A DNA stretch of 64,000 nt, taken from contig NZ_CP108464.1 of assembly GCF_036226405.1 (NCBI RefSeq), positions 868,001 to 932,000 of the forward strand, given 5' to 3'. Origin of the DNA: Streptomyces sp. NBC_01260 (lineage in GTDB: Bacteria > Actinomycetota > Actinomycetes > Streptomycetales > Streptomycetaceae). The translations under genes and the position numbers were made by a program. Positions 49,492 to 58,416 of this stretch are shown in pieces (position 1 is the first letter of the stretch; each line of letters opens with the position of its first letter). A model generated the notes under the pieces. It was given only the letters and a program-made list of their open reading frames with translations, was not told the DNA's origin and searched no databases.

Positions 49492-50493
49492 TCAGCGGCG
49501 CCCGGCTCCCTTCAACAGCTTTTCGATCCGGGCCAGTTCCTTGTCGCTGAACTCCAGGTTGCGGACCGCCTGGACGCTGTTCTCCAGCTGGGCGACGCTG
49601 CTCGCCCCGACGACGGCGGAGGTGACCCGGCCGCCGCGCAGCACCCAGGCCAGCGCCAGCTGGGCCAGCGACTGGCCTCGCTCGGAAGCCAGTTGGTCGA
49701 GCTCGCGGAGCCGGCCGACCAGCTCCGGGGTGACCGAGTCGGCCGACAGGAACGGGCTGCTGCCCGCCGCCCGTGAACCCTCCGGGATGCCGCGGAGATA
49801 GCGGTCGGAGAGGATGCCCTGCTCCAGCGGCGAGTACGCGATGGAACCGGTGCCCAGCTCGTCGAGGGCGGTGAGCAGGCCGTCCTCGACCCAGCGGTCC
49901 AGCATCGAGTAGCGGGGCTGGTGGATGAGCAGCGGGGTGCCGAGGTCCTTCAGGATCCGGGCGGCCTCCCGGGTCTGCTCGGCCGAGTAGTTGGAGACGC
50001 CCACGTAGAGTGCCTTGCCCTGCTGCACCGCCGAGTGGAGGGCGCCCATCGTCTCCTCGAGCGGGGTCTCGGGGTCGGGCCGGTGGGAATAGAAGATGTC
50101 GACGTAGTCGAGCCCGAGGCGGCCGAGGCTCTGGTCGAGCGAGGAGAGCAGGTTCTTGCGCGAGCCCCACTCGCCGTAGGGGCCGTCCCACATCAGATAG
50201 CCGGCCTTGGTGGAGACGATGATCTCGTCCCGGTGCCGGGCGAAGTCCGTCTTCAGCGCGCGGCCCATCGCGGTCTCGGCGGAGCCGGGCGGCGGGCCGT
50301 AGTTGTTCGCCAGGTCGAAGTGGGTGATGCCGAGGTCGAACGCCCTGCGGAGGATCTGCCCCTGGGTCTCCGGCGTCCGGTCCCCGCCGAAGTTGTGCCA
50401 CAGGCCGAGCGAGAGGGCCGGCAGCTTCAGACCGCTGCGCCCGGTGCGCCGGTAGGGCATGTCCTGGTAGCGGTCGGCGGACGGGATGTACAT
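49492..50493 (-). CDS. Aldo/keto reductase, YghZ-like
   Basis: 333 aa from the ATG at 50493 with GGAG six bases upstream. The catalytic tetrad is in place: Asp and Tyr in THFDLANNYGPPPGSAE, Lys in IIVSTKAGYLMWDGPYGEWG and His in VDIFYSHRPDPETPLEETM. The early MPYRRTGRSGLKLPALSLGL and the GPYGEWGSRKNLLSSLDQSL loop match the L-glyceraldehyde-3-phosphate reductase (YghZ/GPR) group, which also reduces methylglyoxal. It is divergent from the LysR gene at 50646 and is its likely target. Confidence 0.93.
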   Translation of the reverse strand: MYIPSADRYQDMPYRRTGRSGLKLPALSLGLWHNFGGDRTPETQGQILRRAFDLGITHFDLANNYGPPPGSAETAMGRALKTDFARHRDEIIVSTKAGYLMWDGPYGEWGSRKNLLSSLDQSLGRLGLDYVDIFYSHRPDPETPLEETMGALHSAVQQGKALYVGVSNYSAEQTREAARILKDLGTPLLIHQPRYSMLDRWVEDGLLTALDELGTGSIAYSPLEQGILSDRYLRGIPEGSRAAGSSPFLSADSVTPELVGRLRELDQLASERGQSLAQLALAWVLRGGRVTSAVVGASSVAQLENSVQAVRNLEFSDKELARIEKLLKGAGRR

Positions 50494-50599
50494 GCGGGGC
50501 TCCACGGGAGAGATCGTTCCGGTCCGCCGGGTGCGAGGTGCCGTTCGGCTTCGCCCCGGCGGGGTGCAGGGTCCAGGCTCGCCCACATCGATCCAGCAG

Positions 50600-50622
50600 T
50601 CCAACAGGAGATTCCGCTTGGA
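50600..50622. promoter_or_regulatory. LysR-type binding site
   Basis: TCCAA and TTGGA form an inverted repeat with a 13-base spacer in the divergent region between the reductase and LysR genes. Size and place fit a LysR recognition site. A TATATT at 50632-50637, eight bases before the LysR ATG, is a possible -10 for a leaderless LysR transcript. Confidence 0.45.
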
Positions 50623-50645
50623 TTCAGCGTCTATATTTCTCAATC

Positions 50646-51536
50646 ATGGAGTTGCGCCAGCTGGAACACTTCGTCGCGGTCGCCGAGGAACAGCATTTCA
50701 CCCGGGCCGCCGAGCGCCTCGCCGTGTCGCAGTCCGGCCTCTCCGCCTCCGTCCGGGCGCTGGAGCAGGAGCTGCGGACCCCACTGTTCAGCCGGACCAC
50801 CCGCAGCGTGCGACTGACCGAGGCCGGGCGCGCCCTGCTGGTGGAGGCCGAGCGCACGCTGGCGGGCGCGCGGGCGGCGAAGGACGCCGTCGACGCCGTA
50901 CGGGGGCTGCTGCGCGGCACCCTGTCGGTGGGCGTCGAGCAGTGCGTGGCCGGGGTGAGCCTGCCGCGGCTCCTCGCCGCCTTCCACCGTGCGCATCCGC
51001 ACATGGAGATCCGGCTCCGCCAGGAGGGGACGACGAGTCTGGTGGACGGGGTCGCCGGAGGGCGGCTCGACATCGCCTTCGCCGCCACGGTCAGTTCCGT
51101 GGAGTGGCGCGGCGAGCTGGTCCCGCTGGCCCGCGAGCCCATGGTCCTGCTGTGCGCCCCCGGCCACCGGCTGGCCGTGACGGACCGGGTCGGGTGGGAC
51201 GAGCTGCCGGGTGAGCCGTTCATCGACTTCCATCCGGACTGGGGTCCGCGCCGCGCGGCCGACGAGGCGTTCGCGACGGCGCGGGTGCGCCGCACGGTGG
51301 CGCTGGAGGTGAACGACGTGCACAGCCTGCTGGAGCTGGTACAGGAAGGGCTCGGCATCGCGGTGGTGCCGCACCACTTCTCCCGCAAGCCCGAGGCGCG
51401 GGGCCTGGTCGCGGTCCGGCTCGACGGGCCGGTCCAGCCGTACTACGAGAGCGTCGTGGTGCTTCCGGACGCGCGGACCATGAGCCCCGGAGCGCGGGCG
51501 CTCATGGCGCTGGTACGGGAGGGGACCGTGCGCTGA
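50646..51536 (+). CDS. LysR family transcriptional regulator
   Basis: 296 aa. The winged helix-turn-helix is MELRQLEHFVAVAEEQHFTR then AVSQSGLSASVRALEQELRT (residues 1-55), with the effector domain from about residue 90 (GTLSVGVEQCVAGVSLPRLL). The gene is divergent from the aldo/keto reductase and probably regulates it and itself through the 23-bp inverted repeat between them. The ligand is not evident. Confidence 0.94.
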   Translation: MELRQLEHFVAVAEEQHFTRAAERLAVSQSGLSASVRALEQELRTPLFSRTTRSVRLTEAGRALLVEAERTLAGARAAKDAVDAVRGLLRGTLSVGVEQCVAGVSLPRLLAAFHRAHPHMEIRLRQEGTTSLVDGVAGGRLDIAFAATVSSVEWRGELVPLAREPMVLLCAPGHRLAVTDRVGWDELPGEPFIDFHPDWGPRRAADEAFATARVRRTVALEVNDVHSLLELVQEGLGIAVVPHHFSRKPEARGLVAVRLDGPVQPYYESVVVLPDARTMSPGARALMALVREGTVR

Positions 51537-51671
51537 GCCTTCCGGGGCGCGGCGGCTCAACCGCTCAGCGCCCTCGCGGACGCCGCCGTCTGCTGCTCGA
51601 CGCCGCTGCACGTGTCGCTCGCCCTGCGATGTGTCCTCGTGAATGCACGGCCGGTCGCGGAGGGGCGGCCT

Positions 51672-51704
51672 CCGGCCCCGGACGGTCTCCGCGTCCGGGG
51701 CCGG
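51672..51704. terminator. Perfect bidirectional hairpin terminator
   Basis: CCGGCCCCGGACG and CGTCCGGGGCCGG form a 13-base perfect stem with a seven-base loop between the LysR stop (51536) and the convergent methyltransferase stop (51718). Confidence 0.7.
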
Positions 51705-51717
51705 CCCGCACTCCGGA

Positions 51718-52437
51718 TCAGCCGACGGCCAGCACGAACCACCTGGCCGGCAGATCGATCCGGGTGCCGTCGGGCAGCTGCTCGGTCTGCGGCAGGACCG
51801 TGTGCCCGCTGTCCAGGGTGGTCAGCCCGGCCGCCCGCAGGAGTTCGGGCACCTCCTCCTCGGAGGCGTCCGCCGGTTTGAGCCCGTGGTCGTAGACCCG
51901 GCGCAGCTTCTTGGGCGGCCCGTCGGGCCCCTGTCCCGCCTGCCGGAGCACATCCTTGGAGGCAGGGGTCAGCTCGGCGACGAAGGCCCGGCCGCGCGCC
52001 CCCAGCAGCGTCGCGACGGCTGCGGCCACCGCGGGCCTGGCCTCGGCCTCGCTCTGGTGGATCACCGCTCGCATATAGACGTTGGCGTCCCCGATCCGCT
52101 CGTGCAGGGCCCGCACCGCGTCGCCGTCGGTCAGATCGAGCTGGGCGAACTCGGCGACGCCCTCGGGGTCCGCCCGGCGGGCGTGGCCGATCGCGGCGTG
52201 CGAGAGGTCCACACCGATGGCGCGGGCGAACCGGGTGGCGAGGTAGCGGGTCTGGGTGCCGTTGCCGCAGCCGAGGTCGACGACGGGCAGTGCGGCATCG
52301 GTGTACGGCAGGAGCAGTTCGCTGTGCGGTCCGGCGCTCAGCGAGGGGTCGGCATCCCAGATCGCCTCGCCCGGCGCGTCCGATGTGGCTGCCCAGAAGC
52401 CTTCCCACGCCTCGCTGTACCGCTGTGAAACATCCAT
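51718..52437 (-). CDS. Class I SAM-dependent methyltransferase
   Basis: 239 aa, ATG at 52437. Motif I is VVDLGCGNGTQTRYLATRFA with the acidic AIGVDLSHAAIGHAR; motif IV region is DANVYMRAVIHQSEAEARPA, where the usual D-P-P-Y or similar is replaced by an R-A-V-I-H-Q form. The C-terminal part (LTTLDSGHTVLPQTEQLPDG) is typical of a Streptomyces methyltransferase group with unknown substrates. It stands alone, upstream (on its strand) of nothing else. Confidence 0.88.
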   Translation of the reverse strand: MDVSQRYSEAWEGFWAATSDAPGEAIWDADPSLSAGPHSELLLPYTDAALPVVDLGCGNGTQTRYLATRFARAIGVDLSHAAIGHARRADPEGVAEFAQLDLTDGDAVRALHERIGDANVYMRAVIHQSEAEARPAVAAAVATLLGARGRAFVAELTPASKDVLRQAGQGPDGPPKKLRRVYDHGLKPADASEEEVPELLRAAGLTTLDSGHTVLPQTEQLPDGTRIDLPARWFVLAVG

Positions 52438-52548
52438 GCGCACTCCCAAGTCCCGTCGCGCTGAGGCACCTTGCACAACAAGGGACTACCCTCCCGCGCA
52501 GATCAGGGCAAGGGTGCACACAGGACCGGCGGCCTGGAGCGGCCACTT

Positions 52549-54996
52549 TCACCAGTCGCCGCGCCGGGGACGGGGCAGCCGGGAGAGCGCCAGCTCGAAC
52601 CAGACGGTCTTGCCGCGGGCCGTGGTACTGCTGCCCCACACCCGGGCGAGGCTGCTCACCAGGACGAGCCCGCGGCCGAACTCGTCGTCTGCGGTGGCAT
52701 CGAGGAGCGTGGCGGGGGCGGGCTCGTCGTCACTGACCTCGCAGAGCAGGGCGCCCGTGCGGACCAGCCGGAGCCCGATGTGATGGGTGCGTCCGTGCTT
52801 CAGGGCGTTGGTGACGAGCTCGCTGACCATCAGCTCGGCCGCCTCCACGGCGTCCGGCAGCTCCCAGTCGAGCAGCTTGCCGCGGACCATCCGTCGGGCG
52901 CGGGCCACCTCGCGTGGGTCCAGGGCGAGTTGCCATTCGGCGACATCGGTGTCGGGGATGCCGTTGAGCCGGGCCATCAGCAGCGCGACGTCGTCCTTGC
53001 GGCCGCCGCTGGGGTTGAGTGCACGGATGATCGTGTCGCAGGCGTCGTCCATGGACGCGGCGGGGTGCGCGGCGGAGGCGCAGAGTGCGGCGAGACCGGC
53101 ACCGATGTCCTGGCCGCGCACCTCGACCAGGCCGTCGGTGCAGAGCACCAGACGGTCGCCGGGCAGGACCCGCACGGTCGCGGTCGCGAAGGCCACCCCG
53201 CCGACCCCGATCGGGGCGCCGGTCGGCAGGTCGAGCAGCTCGGCCCGGCCGTCCTCGGCACGGACCAGCACCGGCGGGATGTGCCCGGCGTTGGCGATCT
53301 GGAGCTCGGAACGGATCGGGTCGTACACCGCGTAGAGACAGGTGGCCAGATACTGCTCGCCGAGGCGCTGGGCCAGGTCGTCCAGATTGCGCAGCAGCTG
53401 CTCGGGCGGCATCTCCATGGTGGCCATGGTCAGTACCGCGGTACGCAACTGCCCCATCATCGCCGCCGAGTTGAGGCCGTGCCCCATCACGTCGCCGACG
53501 ACGAGAGCGGTCCGGGAGCCGGGAAGCTTCACCGAGTCGAACCAGTCGCCGCCGACCCTGCCGAGCAGGGCACCGGGCAGATAGCGGGTGGCGATGTCGC
53601 AGCCGGCCATGCGCGGCTCGACCTGGGGCAGCATGCTGTCCTGGAGGGTCTCGGCGACGTTCTCCTGGTAGGTGTACATGCGGGCGTTGTCGAGGACGAG
53701 CCCGGCCCTGGCGGCGAGTTCGGCTCCGGTGGTGCGGTCCATGTCGTCGAAGGGCTCCCTGCCGGGACGCCGCATCAGGACCATGAAGCCGAGCACCACG
53801 TCGCGGGCCTTGAGGGGCACGATGAGCAGGGAGCGGTGGGTGATCAGCGGACGCAGGTCGCGCTTCTCGAACTCGCCCGAGATCCGGTTGCTCAACTCCT
53901 CCCCGATATAGGGGATGATGACGGGCTCGCCGGTGACCATGCACTGGAAGAACGGGGTGTGCTCCGGGAAGGCGATGGCCTCGCCGACCGGCACGGTGTC
54001 GTCCCAGCGGCCCGGTTCGTCGTTGTGCTCGACCCAGACCCGGTGCCAGATCGTCGTGACGTCGGGCGGGCCGTCCGGGAAACCCTCACCGGCGAGGACC
54101 GCGGCGCGCAGATGCGTACCCGCGAAGTCCGTGAAGCGGGGTACCGCGGCACTGGTGACCTCGCGGATGGTGCGTGCCAGGTCGAGGGAGGAACCGATGC
54201 GGCCGCTGACCTCGTTGAGGAACTCCAGCCGTTCACGGACCGCCGCGTATTCGAGGTCCAGCTCGGGTCGGGGCACCGCGCGGGACGCGAGCTGTCCGTG
54301 GGCGATGTGCGGCAAGGCCTCGGAGCCCAGGTGTCCGGCGCGCTGCGGCACTCCCCAGTCGGGAGTCACCGGGATCCGGTCGTGGCGGCTGAACTCCAGC
54401 ACGGGATAGCCGAGTTCGAGTACCTGGGAGATGATCCGAGTGGCCTCGTGGACGCTCATGCTGGGCAGGATCTCGGACAGCCGCCCGGACAGCTCCCGGT
54501 AGCCGGGGAAGTCGGTGTGCAGGGCGAATCCGGGTGTGATCGTCTCGGCTTCCCGGCCCTCCCCCGCCTCGCCGCCGCGTACTTGCGCGGAGTCCGCGGC
54601 GAGCACGAGCAGCCGTTCGGGGCCGGGGCCGACGAGCGGATAGGCCCACCACAGGACCTCGATCCGGCCGCGGTCCCGTTCGTCCACCCGGGCCCGGCCC
54701 GCTGTCGGGAAGCCGACGGCGCCGCTGAGGGAGCTGCCGAGCTCGGGTCCGAACTCGGCGTACGTCTCGTCCCGCCACGTCTCTGCGCGGTCCTGCAACG
54801 CTCCGGTGACCGGAAGCAGTTCGCCGGCCGGGCAGCCGACCGCGTGCTCCCGGGCGACACCGAAGAGCTTTCTGGCGCCGGTCGACCAGTGCGACACGAG
54901 TCCGTCCGCATCGACGACGACCACGGCGAGCGGCACGCGGCCTGCCGCGGTGTCTCGCGGTTGTGGTGTCCTCTGCGGCGGCACACCGAGGTCCAT
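52549..54996 (-). CDS. SpoIIE/RsbU-type serine phosphatase with PAS, GAF and HATPase domains
   Basis: 815 aa, ATG at 54996 after GGAAGGAG. Domains in order: a PAS-like segment (VPLAVVVVDADGLVSHWSTG, residues about 25-110), a GAF domain (RIGSSLDLARTIREVTSAAV to LVLDNARMYTYQ, about 265-440), a PP2C/SpoIIE phosphatase (ATRYLPGALLGRVGGDWFDS, VVGDVMGHGLNSAAMMGQLR, LVLCTDGLVEVRGQDIG, GGRKDDVALLMARL, about 450-675) and a C-terminal HATPase_c_2 anti-sigma-like domain (AEELMVSELVTNALKHGR-type wording). The phosphatase would dephosphorylate an anti-anti-sigma factor and the kinase domain phosphorylate one. It probably controls a stress sigma factor; no partner gene is adjacent. Confidence 0.95.
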   Translation of the reverse strand: MDLGVPPQRTPQPRDTAAGRVPLAVVVVDADGLVSHWSTGARKLFGVAREHAVGCPAGELLPVTGALQDRAETWRDETYAEFGPELGSSLSGAVGFPTAGRARVDERDRGRIEVLWWAYPLVGPGPERLLVLAADSAQVRGGEAGEGREAETITPGFALHTDFPGYRELSGRLSEILPSMSVHEATRIISQVLELGYPVLEFSRHDRIPVTPDWGVPQRAGHLGSEALPHIAHGQLASRAVPRPELDLEYAAVRERLEFLNEVSGRIGSSLDLARTIREVTSAAVPRFTDFAGTHLRAAVLAGEGFPDGPPDVTTIWHRVWVEHNDEPGRWDDTVPVGEAIAFPEHTPFFQCMVTGEPVIIPYIGEELSNRISGEFEKRDLRPLITHRSLLIVPLKARDVVLGFMVLMRRPGREPFDDMDRTTGAELAARAGLVLDNARMYTYQENVAETLQDSMLPQVEPRMAGCDIATRYLPGALLGRVGGDWFDSVKLPGSRTALVVGDVMGHGLNSAAMMGQLRTAVLTMATMEMPPEQLLRNLDDLAQRLGEQYLATCLYAVYDPIRSELQIANAGHIPPVLVRAEDGRAELLDLPTGAPIGVGGVAFATATVRVLPGDRLVLCTDGLVEVRGQDIGAGLAALCASAAHPAASMDDACDTIIRALNPSGGRKDDVALLMARLNGIPDTDVAEWQLALDPREVARARRMVRGKLLDWELPDAVEAAELMVSELVTNALKHGRTHHIGLRLVRTGALLCEVSDDEPAPATLLDATADDEFGRGLVLVSSLARVWGSSTTARGKTVWFELALSRLPRPRRGDW

Positions 54997-55095
54997 GGGT
55001 GGAAGGCTCCTTCCCCACCGCAAGGTTCTGCGGTACGTGGCTCCACCGTACGGGGCCGTGAGCGGCGCCCGCCGGTCATCGGCGGAATCACCCCC

Positions 55096-55136
55096 GAAGG
55101 TGGTGCGCCCGGCGCATCCAGGGGCGCACCACCTTC
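55096..55136. terminator. Strong hairpin after the DHA2 transporter gene
   Basis: GAAGGTGGTGCGCCC and its exact complement form a 15-base stem with an 11-base loop, 56 bp past the minus-strand stop at 55192. Confidence 0.7.
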
Positions 55137-55191
55137 ACCACCGGCGCAGCGGATGCCGGCGGACCGTCAGGCGCGACGGCCCGCCGCACGC

Positions 55192-57636
55192 TCAGTCCTC
55201 GTGGCCCAGCTGCAGGTCCCGTTCGGTGCGCCCGCCGCCCGCGACCTGCAGGACCGTGGCCACCGGCGGGTAGCCCGCGGCGATCACGGTGTACTCGCCG
55301 GTGGACAGGTCGACGAACCGGAAGGCCCCGTCGGGCCCGGTGGTCAGGGTGTCGACCACATTGCCCGCCGCGTCCAGGAGCGTGACCCGGGCGTCCTCGA
55401 CGAGCCGTCCGCCGCTGGCGCGTACGACGCCGCGGAGCACGGCGCCGCCGGCCAGTTCGATGTCCTGGCGGGTCTCACGGGCCGCCTGCACACTGACCGG
55501 CAGCGCGGCGGGCCGGAACGCGGGGGCGCTGGCCGCGAGGGTGTACTCGCCGGCCACCAGTTCCGAGATCACATAGCCGCCCTCACGGCCGCTGCGGGTG
55601 GAGGAGACCACCTCGCCGCGTACGTCGGTCAGGGTGACGGCCGCGTCGCGCACCGGAACACCGTCCGCCGTCAGGACGGTCCCCGCGAGCCGGCCCGCAC
55701 CGCCGAGCACCACGTCGAGCTCCACGGGCCGCTCGCCCACGGTGACGCTGACGGCTTGCGGCTGGTGGCCCCCGGCAGCGGCGATGAGGACGTACGAACC
55801 GGCGCCGGGAACGCTGAGCGCGTACCGCCCCTCCTCGCCGCTGGCGCCCCTGCCGACCTGCTGTCCCTGGACGTCGATGAGGGTGAGGGCGGCACGCGGG
55901 ACCTTCGTGCCGTCGGGGTGCTGGACGCTGCCTTGGACGGGCACCCCCGAGAGGTGCCCGGCGGGCTGGGCGCCCGCGACGGGGCGCGCGGAGGGGATCG
56001 TCGCGGGCTCGGCTGTGGTTTCGGGGCTGTGGTGGGACACCAGCGGTTTCTCCTTGAGGAAGAAGGCGAAGAACAGGCCGAGCACGAGGACCGGCACGAG
56101 GTAGAGGAAGATCCGGGGCATCGCGTCGGCGTATGCCTGGATGTAGCTGTCGCGCAGGACCGGGTCCATGGCGTGGACCAGCTGCGGGGTGATCGACTCG
56201 GGGTCGGGCAGGCCGGCTCCGGACGGCAGGCGCACCGCGAGCGCGTCGGCGAGGCGCCCGGCGAAGAGCGTGCCGAACACGGCCGCGCCGACGCTGCCGC
56301 CGATCTGCCGGAAGTAGTTGTTGGCGCTGGTGGCGGTTCCGAGGTCGGCGGGCCGTACGGAGTTCTGCACGGCGAGCACCAGCACCGGCATGATCAGCCC
56401 GATCCCCAGACCGAGCACCGCCTGCGAGATGCTGTACTCCAGCCGCGGGGTGTCCGTTTCGAGCCGGGACAGCAGCCACATGCCCACCGCCGCGAGAGCG
56501 CTGCCGACGATCGGGTAGACCCGGTATCTGCCGGTACGGGAGATCAGCTGGCCGGAGACGACGGAAGCGGCGACGATGCCGCCCATCATCGGGAGCATCA
56601 GCAGCCCGGACTCGGTGGCGGTGGCCCCGTCGACCATCTGCAGGAAGGTCGGCAGATAGCTGGCGGCGCCGAACAGCGCGACTCCGACGACGGCGCCGAC
56701 AAGCGCGCTGACGTTGAAGATCGAGTCGCGGAACAGCCGCAGCGGAATGATGGGTTCGGGCGCGCGGTGCTCGACGACGACGAAGAGCAGAGTCGTTCCG
56801 GCAGCTCCGGCGGCCAGTCCCAGGATGGTGCGCGAGCCCCAGGCGTACTCCGTGCCGCCCCAGCTGGTCAGCAGCACCAGACAGGTGGAGGCGGCGGCCA
56901 GCAGCACGGCGCCGAGGATGTCGAGCCGGGGCCGGACGGTGGGCTTCGGGAGCTTCAGCACGACAGTGATGACGGCGAAGGTGACCACGCCGAACGGGAT
57001 GTTGATGTAGAAGCACCAGCGCCAGGAGGTGTGGTCGGTGAAGAAGCCGCCGAGCAACGGGCCCGCCACGGAGGCGAGTCCGAAGGCCGCGCCGATGAGC
57101 CCCATGAACCGGCCGCGCTCCCGGGGCGGCACGACGTCCGCGATGATCGCCTGGACGCCGATCATCAGCCCGCCGCCGCCGACGCCCTGGAGGGCCCGGA
57201 AGGCGATCAGTTCGTCCATGGTGCGCGACCAGCCGGCCAGCGCGGAGCCGATGACGAAGACGACGATCGCGAACTGGAAGACGCCCTTGCGGCCGAAGAG
57301 GTCGCCGAGCTTTCCGTAGACCGGGAGCCCGATGGTGGAGGCGAGCAGATAGGCGGTGACCGCCCAGGACATCTTCTCCAGGCCGTGCAGCTCACCGACG
57401 ATCTTCGGGAGCGCGGTGGCGACGATCATCTGGTCGAGCGCCGCGAGCAGCAGCGTGAGCATCAGCCCGATGAAGATGAGCCGGATGCGCCGGGGGTCCG
57501 TCTCCGGACCCGGGGACAGGACGGGAGCGGCCGGTTCCGTCGCGGCCGGAGGCGGGGGCGGTTCGGACGTCTGCACCGTTCCGGTGTCGCCCGTACCCTC
57601 GGGTTCGTCCTTCACCAGAGTGATCCCACCCACCAC
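55192..57636 (-). CDS. DHA2-family MFS drug transporter with C-terminal carboxypeptidase-regulatory-like repeats
   Basis: 814 aa from a GTG at 57636, chosen because GGGGAG lies six bases upstream; an ATG at 57657 is possible. The transporter part (residues about 50-520) has the EmrB/QacA motifs: [20 protein letters not shown], the loop [20 protein letters not shown], and [20 protein letters not shown] (motif C region). From about residue 550 to the end are three similar beta-sandwich repeats of about 80 aa, each with a G-x-V-x-x-x-D-G-x-x-V/L start and a G-x-Y/F-x-x-x-x-L-x-x-G-E/S-Y core (for example [20 protein letters not shown]). The repeats would face the cytoplasm if 14 helices are present. 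Confidence 0.93.
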   Translation of the reverse strand: MVGGITLVKDEPEGTGDTGTVQTSEPPPPPAATEPAAPVLSPGPETDPRRIRLIFIGLMLTLLLAALDQMIVATALPKIVGELHGLEKMSWAVTAYLLASTIGLPVYGKLGDLFGRKGVFQFAIVVFVIGSALAGWSRTMDELIAFRALQGVGGGGLMIGVQAIIADVVPPRERGRFMGLIGAAFGLASVAGPLLGGFFTDHTSWRWCFYINIPFGVVTFAVITVVLKLPKPTVRPRLDILGAVLLAAASTCLVLLTSWGGTEYAWGSRTILGLAAGAAGTTLLFVVVEHRAPEPIIPLRLFRDSIFNVSALVGAVVGVALFGAASYLPTFLQMVDGATATESGLLMLPMMGGIVAASVVSGQLISRTGRYRVYPIVGSALAAVGMWLLSRLETDTPRLEYSISQAVLGLGIGLIMPVLVLAVQNSVRPADLGTATSANNYFRQIGGSVGAAVFGTLFAGRLADALAVRLPSGAGLPDPESITPQLVHAMDPVLRDSYIQAYADAMPRIFLYLVPVLVLGLFFAFFLKEKPLVSHHSPETTAEPATIPSARPVAGAQPAGHLSGVPVQGSVQHPDGTKVPRAALTLIDVQGQQVGRGASGEEGRYALSVPGAGSYVLIAAAGGHQPQAVSVTVGERPVELDVVLGGAGRLAGTVLTADGVPVRDAAVTLTDVRGEVVSSTRSGREGGYVISELVAGEYTLAASAPAFRPAALPVSVQAARETRQDIELAGGAVLRGVVRASGGRLVEDARVTLLDAAGNVVDTLTTGPDGAFRFVDLSTGEYTVIAAGYPPVATVLQVAGGGRTERDLQLGHED

Positions 57637-57823
57637 GTGCCGCTCCCCTCGTCGCATCTGCGCCGCCCATTTCTCGCATTGCGATACAAGGGAGGGCAAA
57701 CGCGGCGGGGGGCGCTGACGGCGCACTTGGAGGGCTTAGCCCCCGGTGGGAGCCACTACGGCGCACAACCGGCCGGACGGAAAGACCACCCGAACCGGTG
57801 AGGCCGGAAAGCGGGACCCGGAG

Positions 57824-58267
57824 CTACTTCTCCACCTCGGTGGCGAGATTCTGCAGGAGCTCGTCATAGATGCGGCCAAGTCCCTTGGGCGCGAAGGTCT
57901 TCTCGAAGAATCCGCCGATGCCGCCGGCGCCGTTCCACACGGTCGAGACGACCGCCTTGGACTTCCCCTCACCGGCCGGGGTGACGGTCCAGGTCGTGAC
58001 CATCGAGGAGTTGCGGTCCTTCTCCACGAGCTGCCCGTCGACCGGCTCGCTGACCTCCAGCAGGCAGTCGCGCACCCGCTTGCTGGTGGCCTGGAGCTTC
58101 CAGTGGACGAGGGTGCCCTCGCCGTCGCCACCCTCACGCACCTCGTACTCGCTGAAGTGACCGGGCAGCACCTTGCCGCGGACGTCCTTGTAGTCGGCCA
58201 GCGCGTCGAACACCGCTTCCGGGTCCGCCGCGATGATCCGCTCTGTCGTGGCCTCGACCTGCGCCAT
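57824..58267 (-). CDS. SRPBCC (START-like) family protein
   Basis: 147 aa, ATG at 58267 with GGAGG seven bases upstream. The helix-grip fold is recognisable: TTERIIAADPEAVFDALADY, VRGKVLPGHFSEYEVREGGD, SSMVTTWTVTPAGEGKSKAV and the long C-terminal helix APKGLGRIYDELLQNLATEV. Members bind hydrophobic ligands or act as cyclases; no specific role can be given. The intervening 156 bp to the DHA2 gene hold no gene. It is divergent from the radical SAM gene at 58417. Confidence 0.9.
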   Translation of the reverse strand: MAQVEATTERIIAADPEAVFDALADYKDVRGKVLPGHFSEYEVREGGDGEGTLVHWKLQATSKRVRDCLLEVSEPVDGQLVEKDRNSSMVTTWTVTPAGEGKSKAVVSTVWNGAGGIGGFFEKTFAPKGLGRIYDELLQNLATEVEK

Positions 58268-58371
58268 GGCTGTTCCTCCAGCACTCGGTTGTTCGGGGGT
58301 GTGCTGAGCCAACCATCTCCGGCACCCGGCTCAAAATCCGGTCGGGGACGAAAGGGAGAAAACAATCAAGG

Positions 58372-58383
58372 GAACAAGTGTTC
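58372..58383. promoter_or_regulatory. LexA/SOS-box-like palindrome
   Basis: GAAC-AAGT-GTTC matches the GAAC-N4-GTTC core of actinobacterial SOS boxes. It lies 33 bp upstream of the radical SAM ATG, in the divergent region with the SRPBCC gene. Damage-inducible control of the radical SAM gene is inferred. Confidence 0.6.
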
Positions 58384-58416
58384 TATTCTCTGGTCAGTGC
58401 TACCTAGGAGGCGTCC

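Noticed and set aside
52471..57801. A 1776-codon open frame on the plus strand covering the phosphatase and transporter genes
   Set aside because: It is antisense to two well-recognised minus-strand genes and consists of Gly/Asp/Gln/Arg-rich low-complexity sequence, the usual shadow of G/C at third codon positions.
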